Source: Bacillota bacterium (GTDB lineage: Bacteria > Bacillota > Sulfobacillia > Sulfobacillales > Sulfobacillaceae). From it: a DNA stretch of 64,000 bases. A model generated the notes under the pieces. That model did not search any database. It had not been told where the DNA came from and was given only the letters and a program-made list of their open reading frames with translations. Position numbers and translations under genes: made by a program. The stretch covers positions 100,385 to 164,384 of the forward strand of contig JAKACZ010000004.1 of assembly GCA_021820965.1 (NCBI GenBank), read 5' to 3'. Positions 26,016 to 34,002 of the stretch are shown piece after piece; positions within the stretch are counted from its first letter, which is position 1; every line of letters begins with the position of its first letter.

Positions 26016-27682
26016 ATTTCCTCAGGCTGGGATATGCCCATCAAATTGAGGCCTCGGGTGTTGACGACCAACACCGCCCGAGCCAACGCCAACCGTGCCT
26101 GCCGCAAATCCACTGCCACATCCAAAATGCGGTGCTGGCGGTAATAGGCGTGAAAAGCAGCGGCCAACCCGGTTAAGTACTTGGGCAAGTGCTGCGGTGC
26201 CCGCTCACCGGCAACCCGGGCGACCACCTCCGGAAAACGGGCTAAGCGCACAATCAAGTCCCGTTCTTCGGGCTCAGTCAATAAGCTCACGTCAAACGGC
26301 ACATTCGGTTCGCCCATCGCCTTCCATTGGCGAAGGATGCTGTGGATACGGGCCCCCGCATATTGCACGTAATAGACTGGGTTGTCCGACCCTTTCAATA
26401 CGGCCAAATTTAAATCAAAATCCATCGGCGTGTGCGGCGCACGTTCTAACAGAAAAAACCGCGCCGGATCTACCCCGGCTTCTTCGATAAGGTCCTCCAG
26501 CGCCACGAACGTGCCTCCGCGCTTGGACATCCGTACTAGTTCTTTCCCGCGTAAGAGGCGCACCAACTGGATCATCAGAATCTCGAGCCGTTCGGGCGGG
26601 TAACCCAGAGCTTCTACCACTGCCCGCATGCGGTTAACGTAGCCGTGATGGTCCGGGCCCAATAAATCGATGACGTAATCAAAGCCGCGATCAAACTTGT
26701 CGGCGTGATAGGCAGCATCGGGAACGAAATAGGTAAAGGTGCCGTCAGAGCGCACCATGACCCGATCCTTGTCGTCCCCAAAATTGGTCGAGACGAACCA
26801 CCAGGCTCCGTCGCGCTGAACCAGAAGACCTCGCTGGCGCAGCCGCTCGATAATCGCTTCGGGTGCGCCCGCGTCACGCAGCTCACGTTCCGAATACCAG
26901 CGGTCAAAAGTGACACCGAACTCTCGGAGTGCCTTTTCATGCCCTCGGCGAATTTGCTCAGCCGCCCACGCCCCGAGTCGGGGATATTGGTCCGTCTTAA
27001 TGGACTTGGGGTCGAGATCAGGATGTTCCACGCGGTACACTTTGGCCAAGTCTTTCACATACTGGCCGGGGTAGACGTTTTCCGGCCAGGTGGACTCGAC
27101 ATCTTCGCCGCCAAGTTCTCGCAATCTGAGCGCCAAGGCATGGCCCAGCGTGGCAATTTGATTGCCCGCGTCATTCACGTAAAACTCCCGCCACACCTGA
27201 AACCCCGCGGCGCGCATCGTCCGCGCCAGCGTGTCACCGACGGCTGCGGCCCGACCGCTAACCACCACCATGGGGCCGGTAGGGTTGGCGGATACGTATT
27301 CCAATAACACCCGCTGGTCCGCACCGATGTTGCTATTGCCATAGCTTTCGGGGCGGGAGACAATGTCCGGAATAATTTGGGCCAGCCAGGCTGTGCGAAG
27401 CACAAAGTTGAGGAAGCCGGGGCCCGCTACTTCAACCGATTGCACCGCCGCAACGTCCTCCCAAAGAGGCGACAACCGATCCAAGAGCTCTCGCGGCGGA
27501 ATTTTTGTGCGCCCCTTGATTTTAAGCGCAAAACTTGTAGTCAGGTCTCCGTGCCCCGGCTCTGTGGGAACCTCCAAGCTCACAGCATCGGCCGCGTCCT
27601 CAAATCCCTGGCTGGCCAAAAAGTCAACAATGACCCGCCGAATCGCTTGGCGGGCCTCATCCAATCGCGATACGTGCCCCAT
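26012..27682 (-). CDS. argS: Arginyl-tRNA synthetase with an altered HIGH motif
   Basis: Charges tRNA-Arg in the cytoplasm. The N-terminal additional domain, the SANPTGP segment (about residues 131-137), the REFYVNDAGNQI block, VRMSKRGGTFVALEDL (the KMSKS loop, about 380-395) and the C-terminal DALR domain ending NTRGLNLMGISQPEEM are all present in 556 aa. The position of the class I HIGH motif, normally LHVGH after NPTGP, reads MVVVSGRAAAVGD, so both catalytic His are absent. I recall similar VVV-type sequences in some other bacterial ArgRS, so this may be a real subfamily. It is the last intact gene of the polyamine operon, 11 bases after speB. Confidence 0.92.
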   Translation of the reverse strand: MGHVSRLDEARQAIRRVIVDFLASQGFEDAADAVSLEVPTEPGHGDLTTSFALKIKGRTKIPPRELLDRLSPLWEDVAAVQSVEVAGPGFLNFVLRTAWLAQIIPDIVSRPESYGNSNIGADQRVLLEYVSANPTGPMVVVSGRAAAVGDTLARTMRAAGFQVWREFYVNDAGNQIATLGHALALRLRELGGEDVESTWPENVYPGQYVKDLAKVYRVEHPDLDPKSIKTDQYPRLGAWAAEQIRRGHEKALREFGVTFDRWYSERELRDAGAPEAIIERLRQRGLLVQRDGAWWFVSTNFGDDKDRVMVRSDGTFTYFVPDAAYHADKFDRGFDYVIDLLGPDHHGYVNRMRAVVEALGYPPERLEILMIQLVRLLRGKELVRMSKRGGTFVALEDLIEEAGVDPARFFLLERAPHTPMDFDLNLAVLKGSDNPVYYVQYAGARIHSILRQWKAMGEPNVPFDVSLLTEPEERDLIVRLARFPEVVARVAGERAPQHLPKYLTGLAAAFHAYYRQHRILDVAVDLRQARLALARAVLVVNTRGLNLMGISQPEEM

Positions 27683-27693
27683 CGCGCTCCTCC

Positions 27694-28551
27694 TCAGCGA
27701 TAAATTGCAAGCAATGCTTCCCGCACAATCTTAGCGGTTAAGACGGCCGACCGCTGCGATATATCGTTGGCCGGCATCGTTTCCACCACGTCCATGCCTA
27801 CCACATCGAGATCCGACAACAGGCGAACCGCCTGCAGGGCTTCCCCGGCGGAAATGCCGCCCGGCTCCGGGGTGCCGGTGCCCGGCATAAAAGCCGGATC
27901 GATCACGTCAACGTCCATCGTGACATAGATGGGGCGGCCCTTCAACTCGGGCAAACATTGTAAAAACGGTTGAAGCACCTGGTGGGGATAGAAGTGCGAA
28001 GTCCGCCGGGCGTATTGCACCTCGTCTCTGGTGGCGGAACGGATGCCGAATTGATAGAGGTGTTGGGGCTCTAGCTGCTCCGATACCCGGCGCAGCACGG
28101 TGGCATGGGAGAGGCGCTCGCCTAAGTACTCATCGCGAAGATCGGCATGCGCATCAAAGTGCACCACGGTCACGTCGGGGTATGTCCGAACGACCGACTG
28201 GATTAGCGGCAGGGTCACCAAATGCTCCCCGCCCACCGCTAAAAATCGCTTGTTTTGCGATAAAATCCAGGACGAGATGTCGCCAATGCGGCTGAGACTC
28301 TCGGTAACATTGCCGAATGGGAGTTCCAAGTCGCCGCCGTCGAAGATAGCTAAGTCCTCAAGGTCACGGTCGAGGGCTAACGAATAGGTTTCGATCCCGT
28401 ACGAGGCTTCGCGTACCCGGCCCGGGCCAAACCGCGCTCCCGGCTGAAACGACCCGGTAAAATCCATGGGAATACCAAAATAAAGCCACTTCGCCTGCGC
28501 CAGGTCGGCATTCAATCCTAAGAACCGATCCTGCTTGATGAGCCAATTCAC
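27694..28551 (-). CDS. speB: Agmatinase / ureohydrolase
   Basis: Binuclear manganese hydrolase of the arginase family, here most likely converting agmatine to putrescine and urea. The metal motifs are GGEHLVT (about residue 112), HFDAHADLRDEY (about 135-146) and DVDVIDPAF (about 215-223). At 285 aa it is typical for agmatinases. The start is GTG 28551, which overlaps the spermidine synthase stop as GTGA; the longer frame to 28614 only shadows speE. Its position after an arginine decarboxylase and spermidine synthase favours agmatinase over arginase. Confidence 0.9.
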   Translation of the reverse strand: MNWLIKQDRFLGLNADLAQAKWLYFGIPMDFTGSFQPGARFGPGRVREASYGIETYSLALDRDLEDLAIFDGGDLELPFGNVTESLSRIGDISSWILSQNKRFLAVGGEHLVTLPLIQSVVRTYPDVTVVHFDAHADLRDEYLGERLSHATVLRRVSEQLEPQHLYQFGIRSATRDEVQYARRTSHFYPHQVLQPFLQCLPELKGRPIYVTMDVDVIDPAFMPGTGTPEPGGISAGEALQAVRLLSDLDVVGMDVVETMPANDISQRSAVLTAKIVREALLAIYR

Positions 28552-29393
28552 GCCATCAGCTCCTCGACAAAGCGCGGTAGCACAAACGCTGCGGTCTGCA
28601 GGTCCGGCGTCCAATAGCGGGTTTCAATGTTCGTCCCCATTGTGCGAGCGGATGGTGCCGTCGGATGATTGGAAGCCATTAAAAAGCTCCAGAAACCGCT
28701 GGGGTAGGTAGGGATGGCTGCGCAATAGAGCCTTACCTCGGAAAAGGCCGTGCGCATGCCGTCACGCATCTGCCGAATCAAGTCCTGGTGCAAAAACGGC
28801 GATTCCGACTGGGCTACCAAAATACCGTCTTGGGTCAGCGCGCCGGCAATCGTTTGATAGAACTGTGCCTGAAATAAACCTTGGGCGGCGCCCACCGGAT
28901 CAGTGGAATCAACAATAATCACGTCGAGATCCCGCGCATTTTTCACCCACTCGATACCGTCAGCATAATGCACATGCGCACGAGGGTCTCCCAAGGCGAC
29001 GGATATCTCGGGAAAGTACTGTCGGGCGGTATCGACCACCTCCGCGTCAATCTCCACCAAATGCGCTTCCTCTACCGTCGGGTGCTTTAATATTTCGCGA
29101 ATCGCTCCGCCGTCACCACCCCCGATGACCGCCACTTTTTTGGGAGCATCCAGCATGAACAGAGGAACGTGGGTAATCATCTCATGATACACGTATTCAT
29201 CGCGCGCCGTGGTTTGCACGGCACCGTCCAGGGCCAAAAGACGGCCATAGGTTTCCGTTTCCACCACCAAGAGTTCTTGAAAACCGGTGGTTTTTGATTG
29301 TAGTACCGAGTGAATGCGAAGGCCCAGACTTAACGAGTCGGTTTGGTATTCGGTAAACCAGGTCTCCGATTTGCCCGTGCGCCCTAGTACCAT
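28548..29393 (-). CDS. speE: Spermidine synthase (polyamine aminopropyltransferase)
   Basis: Transfers the aminopropyl group of decarboxylated S-adenosylmethionine to putrescine. The methyltransferase-like fold shows VAVIGGGDGGAIREILKH (nucleotide-binding), HLVEIDAEV, and the catalytic IIVDSTDPVG. YVYHEMITHVPL is also a family signature. The ATG at 29393 lies within the end of the arginine decarboxylase gene (10-base overlap). Its 281 aa is the usual length. No S-adenosylmethionine decarboxylase gene is in the window. Confidence 0.94.
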   Translation of the reverse strand: MVLGRTGKSETWFTEYQTDSLSLGLRIHSVLQSKTTGFQELLVVETETYGRLLALDGAVQTTARDEYVYHEMITHVPLFMLDAPKKVAVIGGGDGGAIREILKHPTVEEAHLVEIDAEVVDTARQYFPEISVALGDPRAHVHYADGIEWVKNARDLDVIIVDSTDPVGAAQGLFQAQFYQTIAGALTQDGILVAQSESPFLHQDLIRQMRDGMRTAFSEVRLYCAAIPTYPSGFWSFLMASNHPTAPSARTMGTNIETRYWTPDLQTAAFVLPRFVEELMA

Positions 29394-29902
29394 AGGGCCA
29401 CCGCCGCAAGCGCGCAACCAATTGAGATGACGCGATGCTCGACCGCACGCACAATCACGCGCTCAATTTGACGACCCCGCGCCTTAAACGCGTCCCGGGC
29501 CATTTGTTCAACGGTGTGTTGCGCATCCTCACGCGAGCAATGGCCGGAAAACTCCATAATCACGCCGTATTCGTCGGGTCCACCCAGCGCTACGGCTACA
29601 GCGGCGGAAATTGTTTGGCCGGGCTCCTCGGAGGTGATAGTGCCATAAGCGGTCGGTATGAGACTGCCGGGTTCGGCATAAAACTCGGCCTCCTCACGGG
29701 CTCCAGGGGGCAAGATAGAACTTACCCGGACCAGGTTAAGATTGCCAATCCCCGCGTGTAAAAGCGCATTGTCAAACGCGTTAAGCCGGGTGGGCCCTTC
29801 GGCCGAGCCCGCCAAAACGGTAAATTTTCGGGGTACCGGTACCACCGTTTCCGTTTCAATCCCCTCCCCGATAGCAACTTGCGGGAGATGCGGAGCTCCC
29901 AT
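29384..29902 (-). CDS. Pyruvoyl-dependent arginine decarboxylase
   Basis: Decarboxylates arginine to agmatine with a self-made pyruvoyl group. The proenzyme cleavage site is in LVRVSSILPPGA (about residues 57-68), where cleavage at the Ser pair makes the pyruvoyl end. PTAYGTITSEEPGQTISAAV follows as the family block. Its 172 aa fits the archaeal/Chlamydia-type enzyme. The start is ATG 29902, 9 bases after GGCGGAG; TTG 29911 is too close to it. It heads the operon adc-speE-speB-argS. A promoter with an extended -10 lies about 35 bases upstream. Confidence 0.9.
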   Translation of the reverse strand: MGAPHLPQVAIGEGIETETVVPVPRKFTVLAGSAEGPTRLNAFDNALLHAGIGNLNLVRVSSILPPGAREEAEFYAEPGSLIPTAYGTITSEEPGQTISAAVAVALGGPDEYGVIMEFSGHCSREDAQHTVEQMARDAFKARGRQIERVIVRAVEHRVISIGCALAAVALWY

Positions 29903-29931
29903 CAAGGTCAACTCCGCCGATAACCTTGGCT

Positions 29932-29940
29932 ATTATAGCA
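29932..29940 (-). promoter_or_regulatory. Extended -10 promoter for the polyamine operon
   Basis: On the minus strand TGCTATAAT is a perfect extended -10 (TGnTATAAT). It would start transcription about 20 bases before the ATG at 29902. No good -35 is visible, as expected for extended -10 promoters. Confidence 0.5.
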
Positions 29941-30022
29941 GACGCGCGCCAAATCAATAAATATGGCTCACGAGTAGCTCTTATATTTGCCGGCATACTA
30001 GCGTTAGGAAAGGAGGGCGCTT

Positions 30023-32107
30023 GTGGCCAGGCGACGGGGACGCCATCAACAGTCGAATTCCGGGTGGTTCAAGGCGCGCCGGGACCGGATTTTGTCTAAA
30101 ATCACCGGCACCGGGGCGGTCGTGAGCCTCCCCGCGCTTGTCATCGTTGTGGGAGTGGTGTTAATCCCTACCGCCTGGGTATTTCTTCCTGCACCCAACC
30201 TTCCCGCAGATACCACGATTTACGATCAGCACGGTCACCTGGTGAGTGTATTGTATTCGTCCGTCAACCGCATGCCGGTCAGCTACCAGCAAATCCCGGC
30301 AGCCATGCAAAATGCGCTGGTCGCGATTGAGGACGACACCTTTTGGGTCGAGCCCGCCCTGGACCCGGTGGGCATCGTCCGGGCCGCCTCGGTTGATCTG
30401 CTTCATCATCAAATCCTCCAAGGCGGCAGCACCATCACCCAACAGTTGGCCAAGAACTTATACCTTTCCGACCGACGCACGTTCACGCGCAAAATTAAAG
30501 AACTCTTTATTGCGCTGAAACTCTCGACCATTTACTCCAAGCAGCAGATTATCACCATGTACCTCAACGACGTGTACTTCGGCGAGGGTACCTACGGCGT
30601 TGAGGCGGCGTCCCAGCGATATTTTGGCCATTCCGTTTCCACACTGACGCTTCCCGAAGCCGCCCTCTTGGCAGGCGTCGTCAACGCGCCCAGCTATTAT
30701 GATCCGCTGGTGAATCCCCGAGCGGCGTTCGCACGCCGCAATCTCGTTCTGCAGCAGATGGCCAAGCTGCATTACATTAGCCCGTCCCAAGCACGCGCCG
30801 CCGAGGCATCGCCGCTGGGGCTCAACAGCACGACGCCGCTGGGGGATCGTGCGCCCTTCTTCACCGAGTTCGTGGCGCAGCAGCTCAGCCAAGCCGACCC
30901 CGGCATCGGAACGACGCTGGAGACTGGCGGTTATCGAGTCACCACCACCATGGACTGGCCAAGCCAATTAGCCGCTCAGAGCGATGTGGCCGCTTACGCA
31001 CCGATTAACGGCCGCGTCAACGGTGTGTACGAGCCGCAGACCGCACTGGTGGCCATCAATCCGCAAAACGGGTATGTGGAAGCATTGGTGGGAAGCGACA
31101 GCTACCGAAACTCCACGTATAACCGTGCTGTGGAAGCGTCGCGGCAGCCCGGATCGGCGATGAAGTATTTCCTTTATACCACCGTCATTAACATGGGGTA
31201 TTCCACGTCCGCCATCAAAGATTCGGCACCGGTCCGCTATCCGGCCGGCAATGGTCAGTGGTATGTCCCCCATAATTTCGGCCACGTGTACAACGGGCCG
31301 CTGCGAATCCGCCGCGCCATTGCGCTTTCCGATAACATCGTGGCGATTAAGTGGATGCACACGGTCACACCCCCGCGTATGATTGCCATGGCTCATTCCA
31401 TGGGCATTACCAGTCCGCTAGCCGACAATCTCACCACGGCGCTGGGCTCATCCTCGATTACTCCGTTTGAAATGGCGCGCGCCGTATCGCCGCTAGCTAA
31501 CGGGGGCTTTCGGGTCAAGCCTCTAGGGGTCTTAGAAGTCCGGGATTCACAGGGACGGGTCATCTATCATGCCCAGCCACAGCTCACCCGGGTGATACCC
31601 CCCCAAGTTGCGTATGTGGTGCAAGATCTCTTTCATGCGCCGCTTACGAGCCCGGAAGGAACCGCCCATGACCTGGAACCGATTTTAGGGGGACGGCCGG
31701 CCGCCGCAAAGACCGGCACGTCATCACAGCAAAAGGACAGTTGGCTGGTGGGATTCACACCGCAGTTGGCCGCAGCCGTCTGGGTCGGCAACGACAACAA
31801 CACACCGATTGGGCTGACGGGCGATCGTGGGGCCGGACCTATCTGGGCACACTTCATGGCGGATGCTTTAGTCAATACACCGCCTGCCAACTTTAAACAA
31901 CCCAGCGGCGTTGTCTGGCGCTCGGTCTGCCTGGATACGGGTCTACTCGATAACGGGTGCTGTTCGACGTACCAAGAAGTCTATGTCAAAGGCCACGAAC
32001 CTACGGAAGTCAGTCCTGGCTGTGGAAGTGGCTCATCCGGCGGCTCGGCCAACCCGGGATTAGGAACATCGAACATTTTAAAGTCGATATTGAATTCCAT
32101 ACCGTAA
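30023..32107 (+). CDS. Class A penicillin-binding protein (PBP1A-like)
   Basis: Bifunctional peptidoglycan synthase at the outer face of the membrane. A basic cytoplasmic tail and one membrane helix (ALVIVVGVVLIPTAWVF) precede the glycosyltransferase domain, where ALVAIEDDTFW contains the catalytic Glu (about residue 104) and QGGSTITQQLAKNLYL follows. The transpeptidase domain has SxxK in QPGSAMKYF (about 377), SDN (about 436) and KTG in AAKTGTSS (about 562). The GTG at 30023 follows GGAAAGGAGG. A Ser/Gly-rich tail ends the 694-aa protein. It is divergent from the polyamine operon. Confidence 0.94.
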   Translation: MARRRGRHQQSNSGWFKARRDRILSKITGTGAVVSLPALVIVVGVVLIPTAWVFLPAPNLPADTTIYDQHGHLVSVLYSSVNRMPVSYQQIPAAMQNALVAIEDDTFWVEPALDPVGIVRAASVDLLHHQILQGGSTITQQLAKNLYLSDRRTFTRKIKELFIALKLSTIYSKQQIITMYLNDVYFGEGTYGVEAASQRYFGHSVSTLTLPEAALLAGVVNAPSYYDPLVNPRAAFARRNLVLQQMAKLHYISPSQARAAEASPLGLNSTTPLGDRAPFFTEFVAQQLSQADPGIGTTLETGGYRVTTTMDWPSQLAAQSDVAAYAPINGRVNGVYEPQTALVAINPQNGYVEALVGSDSYRNSTYNRAVEASRQPGSAMKYFLYTTVINMGYSTSAIKDSAPVRYPAGNGQWYVPHNFGHVYNGPLRIRRAIALSDNIVAIKWMHTVTPPRMIAMAHSMGITSPLADNLTTALGSSSITPFEMARAVSPLANGGFRVKPLGVLEVRDSQGRVIYHAQPQLTRVIPPQVAYVVQDLFHAPLTSPEGTAHDLEPILGGRPAAAKTGTSSQQKDSWLVGFTPQLAAAVWVGNDNNTPIGLTGDRGAGPIWAHFMADALVNTPPANFKQPSGVVWRSVCLDTGLLDNGCCSTYQEVYVKGHEPTEVSPGCGSGSSGGSANPGLGTSNILKSILNSIP

Positions 32108-32229
32108 ACAGATAAATGGCCACGAGCATTTCTGATATACTTTAGTATGGTCATGCAGGAACGGCTCCATTGCAGAAGAGGAATTGTTGGAAATCTTCTA
32201 CTATTGTCCGTCATTCCGTTCTTGCTTGA

Positions 32230-32991
32230 TTAGGAGGCTCGGAATAAGCCCAACCCAAAGTGTGATCCGGATCCTAAACTGAGCGGGCCGTTTACCGGAT
32301 GAGAAAACGTAATCCTCCAAAAGCTTCCCGTTCGGTCCGGCGCCGAGCGTTTTAACGGGGAACGGTCCCGACGGAAGTCGCCGACCGTTAGTGTGCGGCC
32401 ACGTACTGTGATGTTCTTGACTTCTGAAAGCTCTACAATGCTAGGGAGGAACCCCATTAATTCCAGCTCTTTGTTCAGTTGATCGGCGGGTCCGAACGTG
32501 CCGTGTTTTTTTCGGTGCCACGGGTGCAGGTACGGTGTGGCAGACATCCATACGCTGGATGGTCCTATTAGGCCGTTAGTACCAGCGAAATCCGAGGTGC
32601 TCCCCATGGTTTGCAAAATGAGTTCAATGCCAAGTGGGAAAAGGTAGCGAAGGCGCTTCAGAGACTCCTGAATCCGTTGCGACAGTCCTCCCCGGACAAA
32701 AACCAGAATGTGGTCAATCGCTCCGTCACCATCATCATCTTCGGGGAGAAAATAGGCGTGGCGATGCCCTTTAGCTGGAAATGGTCCGTCATGGCCGCTT
32801 ATTTCACTGGGCAAGATTCCTGAGGAACTACAAACGGCCATCACGGCTCGTCGAAAACTCGCAGATACCCGCACCGACTCCCCAACAGATAAATGGGAGT
32901 TAGACAACACCTCAAACCGCGCGCACGTTATTGCGTTGCTTGAGAACTCATCGCCGTCAGTCCTAAAAATCGATGGGCTATTTGGCTCCAT
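32230..32991 (-). CDS. Extra Cas6-like protein (Csb2 C-terminal-half paralogue)
   Basis: A 253-aa protein that aligns by eye with only the C-terminal half of the adjacent Csb2. The shared features are, in order, PSEISGH (PEEISGH in Csb2), a following Gly-His block, GDGAIDHILVFVRGG (against a His-rich block ending GHLLGLGLV), and the glycine-rich RAMP end, FSHPVNGPLSLGSGS then GLGLF (FSQPVEGPVILGAGR then GMGL). In Csb2 this half is the Cas6-like crRNA-processing domain. The start ATG at 32991 has GTGAGGTG just upstream. It is the last gene of the effector operon, 30 bases after cas8. Standard type I-G operons have only one such domain, so this is an unusual addition. It may process crRNA or act as an extra subunit. 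Confidence 0.72.
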   Translation of the reverse strand: MEPNSPSIFRTDGDEFSSNAITCARFEVLSNSHLSVGESVRVSASFRRAVMAVCSSSGILPSEISGHDGPFPAKGHRHAYFLPEDDDGDGAIDHILVFVRGGLSQRIQESLKRLRYLFPLGIELILQTMGSTSDFAGTNGLIGPSSVWMSATPYLHPWHRKKHGTFGPADQLNKELELMGFLPSIVELSEVKNITVRGRTLTVGDFRRDRSPLKRSAPDRTGSFWRITFSHPVNGPLSLGSGSHFGLGLFRAS

Positions 32992-33021
32992 GCTTGCACC
33001 TCACGTTCAATTGAGCCGCTT

Positions 33022-34002
33022 CTATGAGAATAGGGGCTCGGCTCTGGTGAAATTCATAAGCTTATTGACGCTAATTCGACGGGCGACAAAGACATGTTCA
33101 ACCCCCAAGTGCTGCAGGCCGTGTTCTTCCCAAAGATCGGGATGAGAAAACAATGCGCGTATGGTTGGCAAGGTTGCCGGGTCTCTCCAAATGGGCCATG
33201 CAAACTCAAATCCCCCTGATTTGTACCTTCCTCCCAAAACCATCACCTGAATCTTAGTTCCACGCGGATGCGGCACTACGGTTAGGGAAGCCAATCCAAT
33301 AGCCGCCAAAACATTTGCCCCGAGCTGGGTGTGGCCCTTGTATGCGTTAGCCGTTGGATCACCGGCCATGAGGGCGTAACGTACATCCTCTTTCGGATCC
33401 CAACGAAACGACGATGATAAGTCGTCTTGACGTCGCCACGGGTGGAATAAAGTGTCTTTGAGATTCTCAATGCGGGCCGCATGGTCGTCAACGCTGGTAT
33501 TGCTCCCCCGATGTCCTTCAACAACATGATTAAGGCGTTCCAAAAAATGTTGGTGGCCTCCTCCATGCAACAAACATAATGGCGTGGGAGCAACTCTCCC
33601 TGGTTTCCCGCTTTCGGCCAATTCGTTCATGAGAGAACTCAGGAGATCGACGCGCTCACGCGCCACAGGTCCAGCCGCACGCGCCGCCTCAGCCAGCAGC
33701 CGACCCGCCTCTTTTAAGCTGTAGTCAACATCCTGGCGACCGTCAAACGAGTATGCGGCAGCCAATGTCCTCAAGCCTTGGTCGATTCGAGTGGCCAAGG
33801 CCTGTTGATCGGCAGAACCTCGCAGATGAACCAGCGGTCGAAGCGGTGGATTACTAAGATCCCATCCAATGCGGGGACACCACCGATCAGTGGTCGGGTC
33901 TTTTGCATCGGCCGCGTCCAAGGCAGTGGCCACCCCTAACAGTGCGAGAATGGCAAGCAGGTTATCCGGTTCTAGTCCGTCAAGGCGGTGTACCATATTC
34001 AT
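33022..34002 (-). CDS. cas8: Type I-G Cas8-like large subunit
   Basis: The N-terminus LDGLEPDNLLAILALLGVAT followed by WCPRIGWDLSNPPLRPLVHL matches the pattern of Cas8/GSU0052-like proteins of type I-G (I-U) systems. The central DPKEDVRYALMAGDPTA and GANVLAAIGLASLTVVP segments are also typical. At 326 aa it is a compact large subunit expected to help the effector complex recognise target DNA. Its ATG overlaps the cas3 stop (TGATG), implying coupling. The identification relies on gene position as well as sequence. Confidence 0.7.
   Translation of the reverse strand: MNMVHRLDGLEPDNLLAILALLGVATALDAADAKDPTTDRWCPRIGWDLSNPPLRPLVHLRGSADQQALATRIDQGLRTLAAAYSFDGRQDVDYSLKEAGRLLAEAARAAGPVARERVDLLSSLMNELAESGKPGRVAPTPLCLLHGGGHQHFLERLNHVVEGHRGSNTSVDDHAARIENLKDTLFHPWRRQDDLSSSFRWDPKEDVRYALMAGDPTANAYKGHTQLGANVLAAIGLASLTVVPHPRGTKIQVMVLGGRYKSGGFEFAWPIWRDPATLPTIRALFSHPDLWEEHGLQHLGVEHVFVARRISVNKLMNFTRAEPLFS

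Noticed and set aside
32163..32172. GGCTCCATTG matching the CRISPR repeat, downstream of the effector operon
   Set aside because: Only 10 contiguous bases match, the hairpin is absent, and the surrounding bases differ; chance is the simplest explanation.
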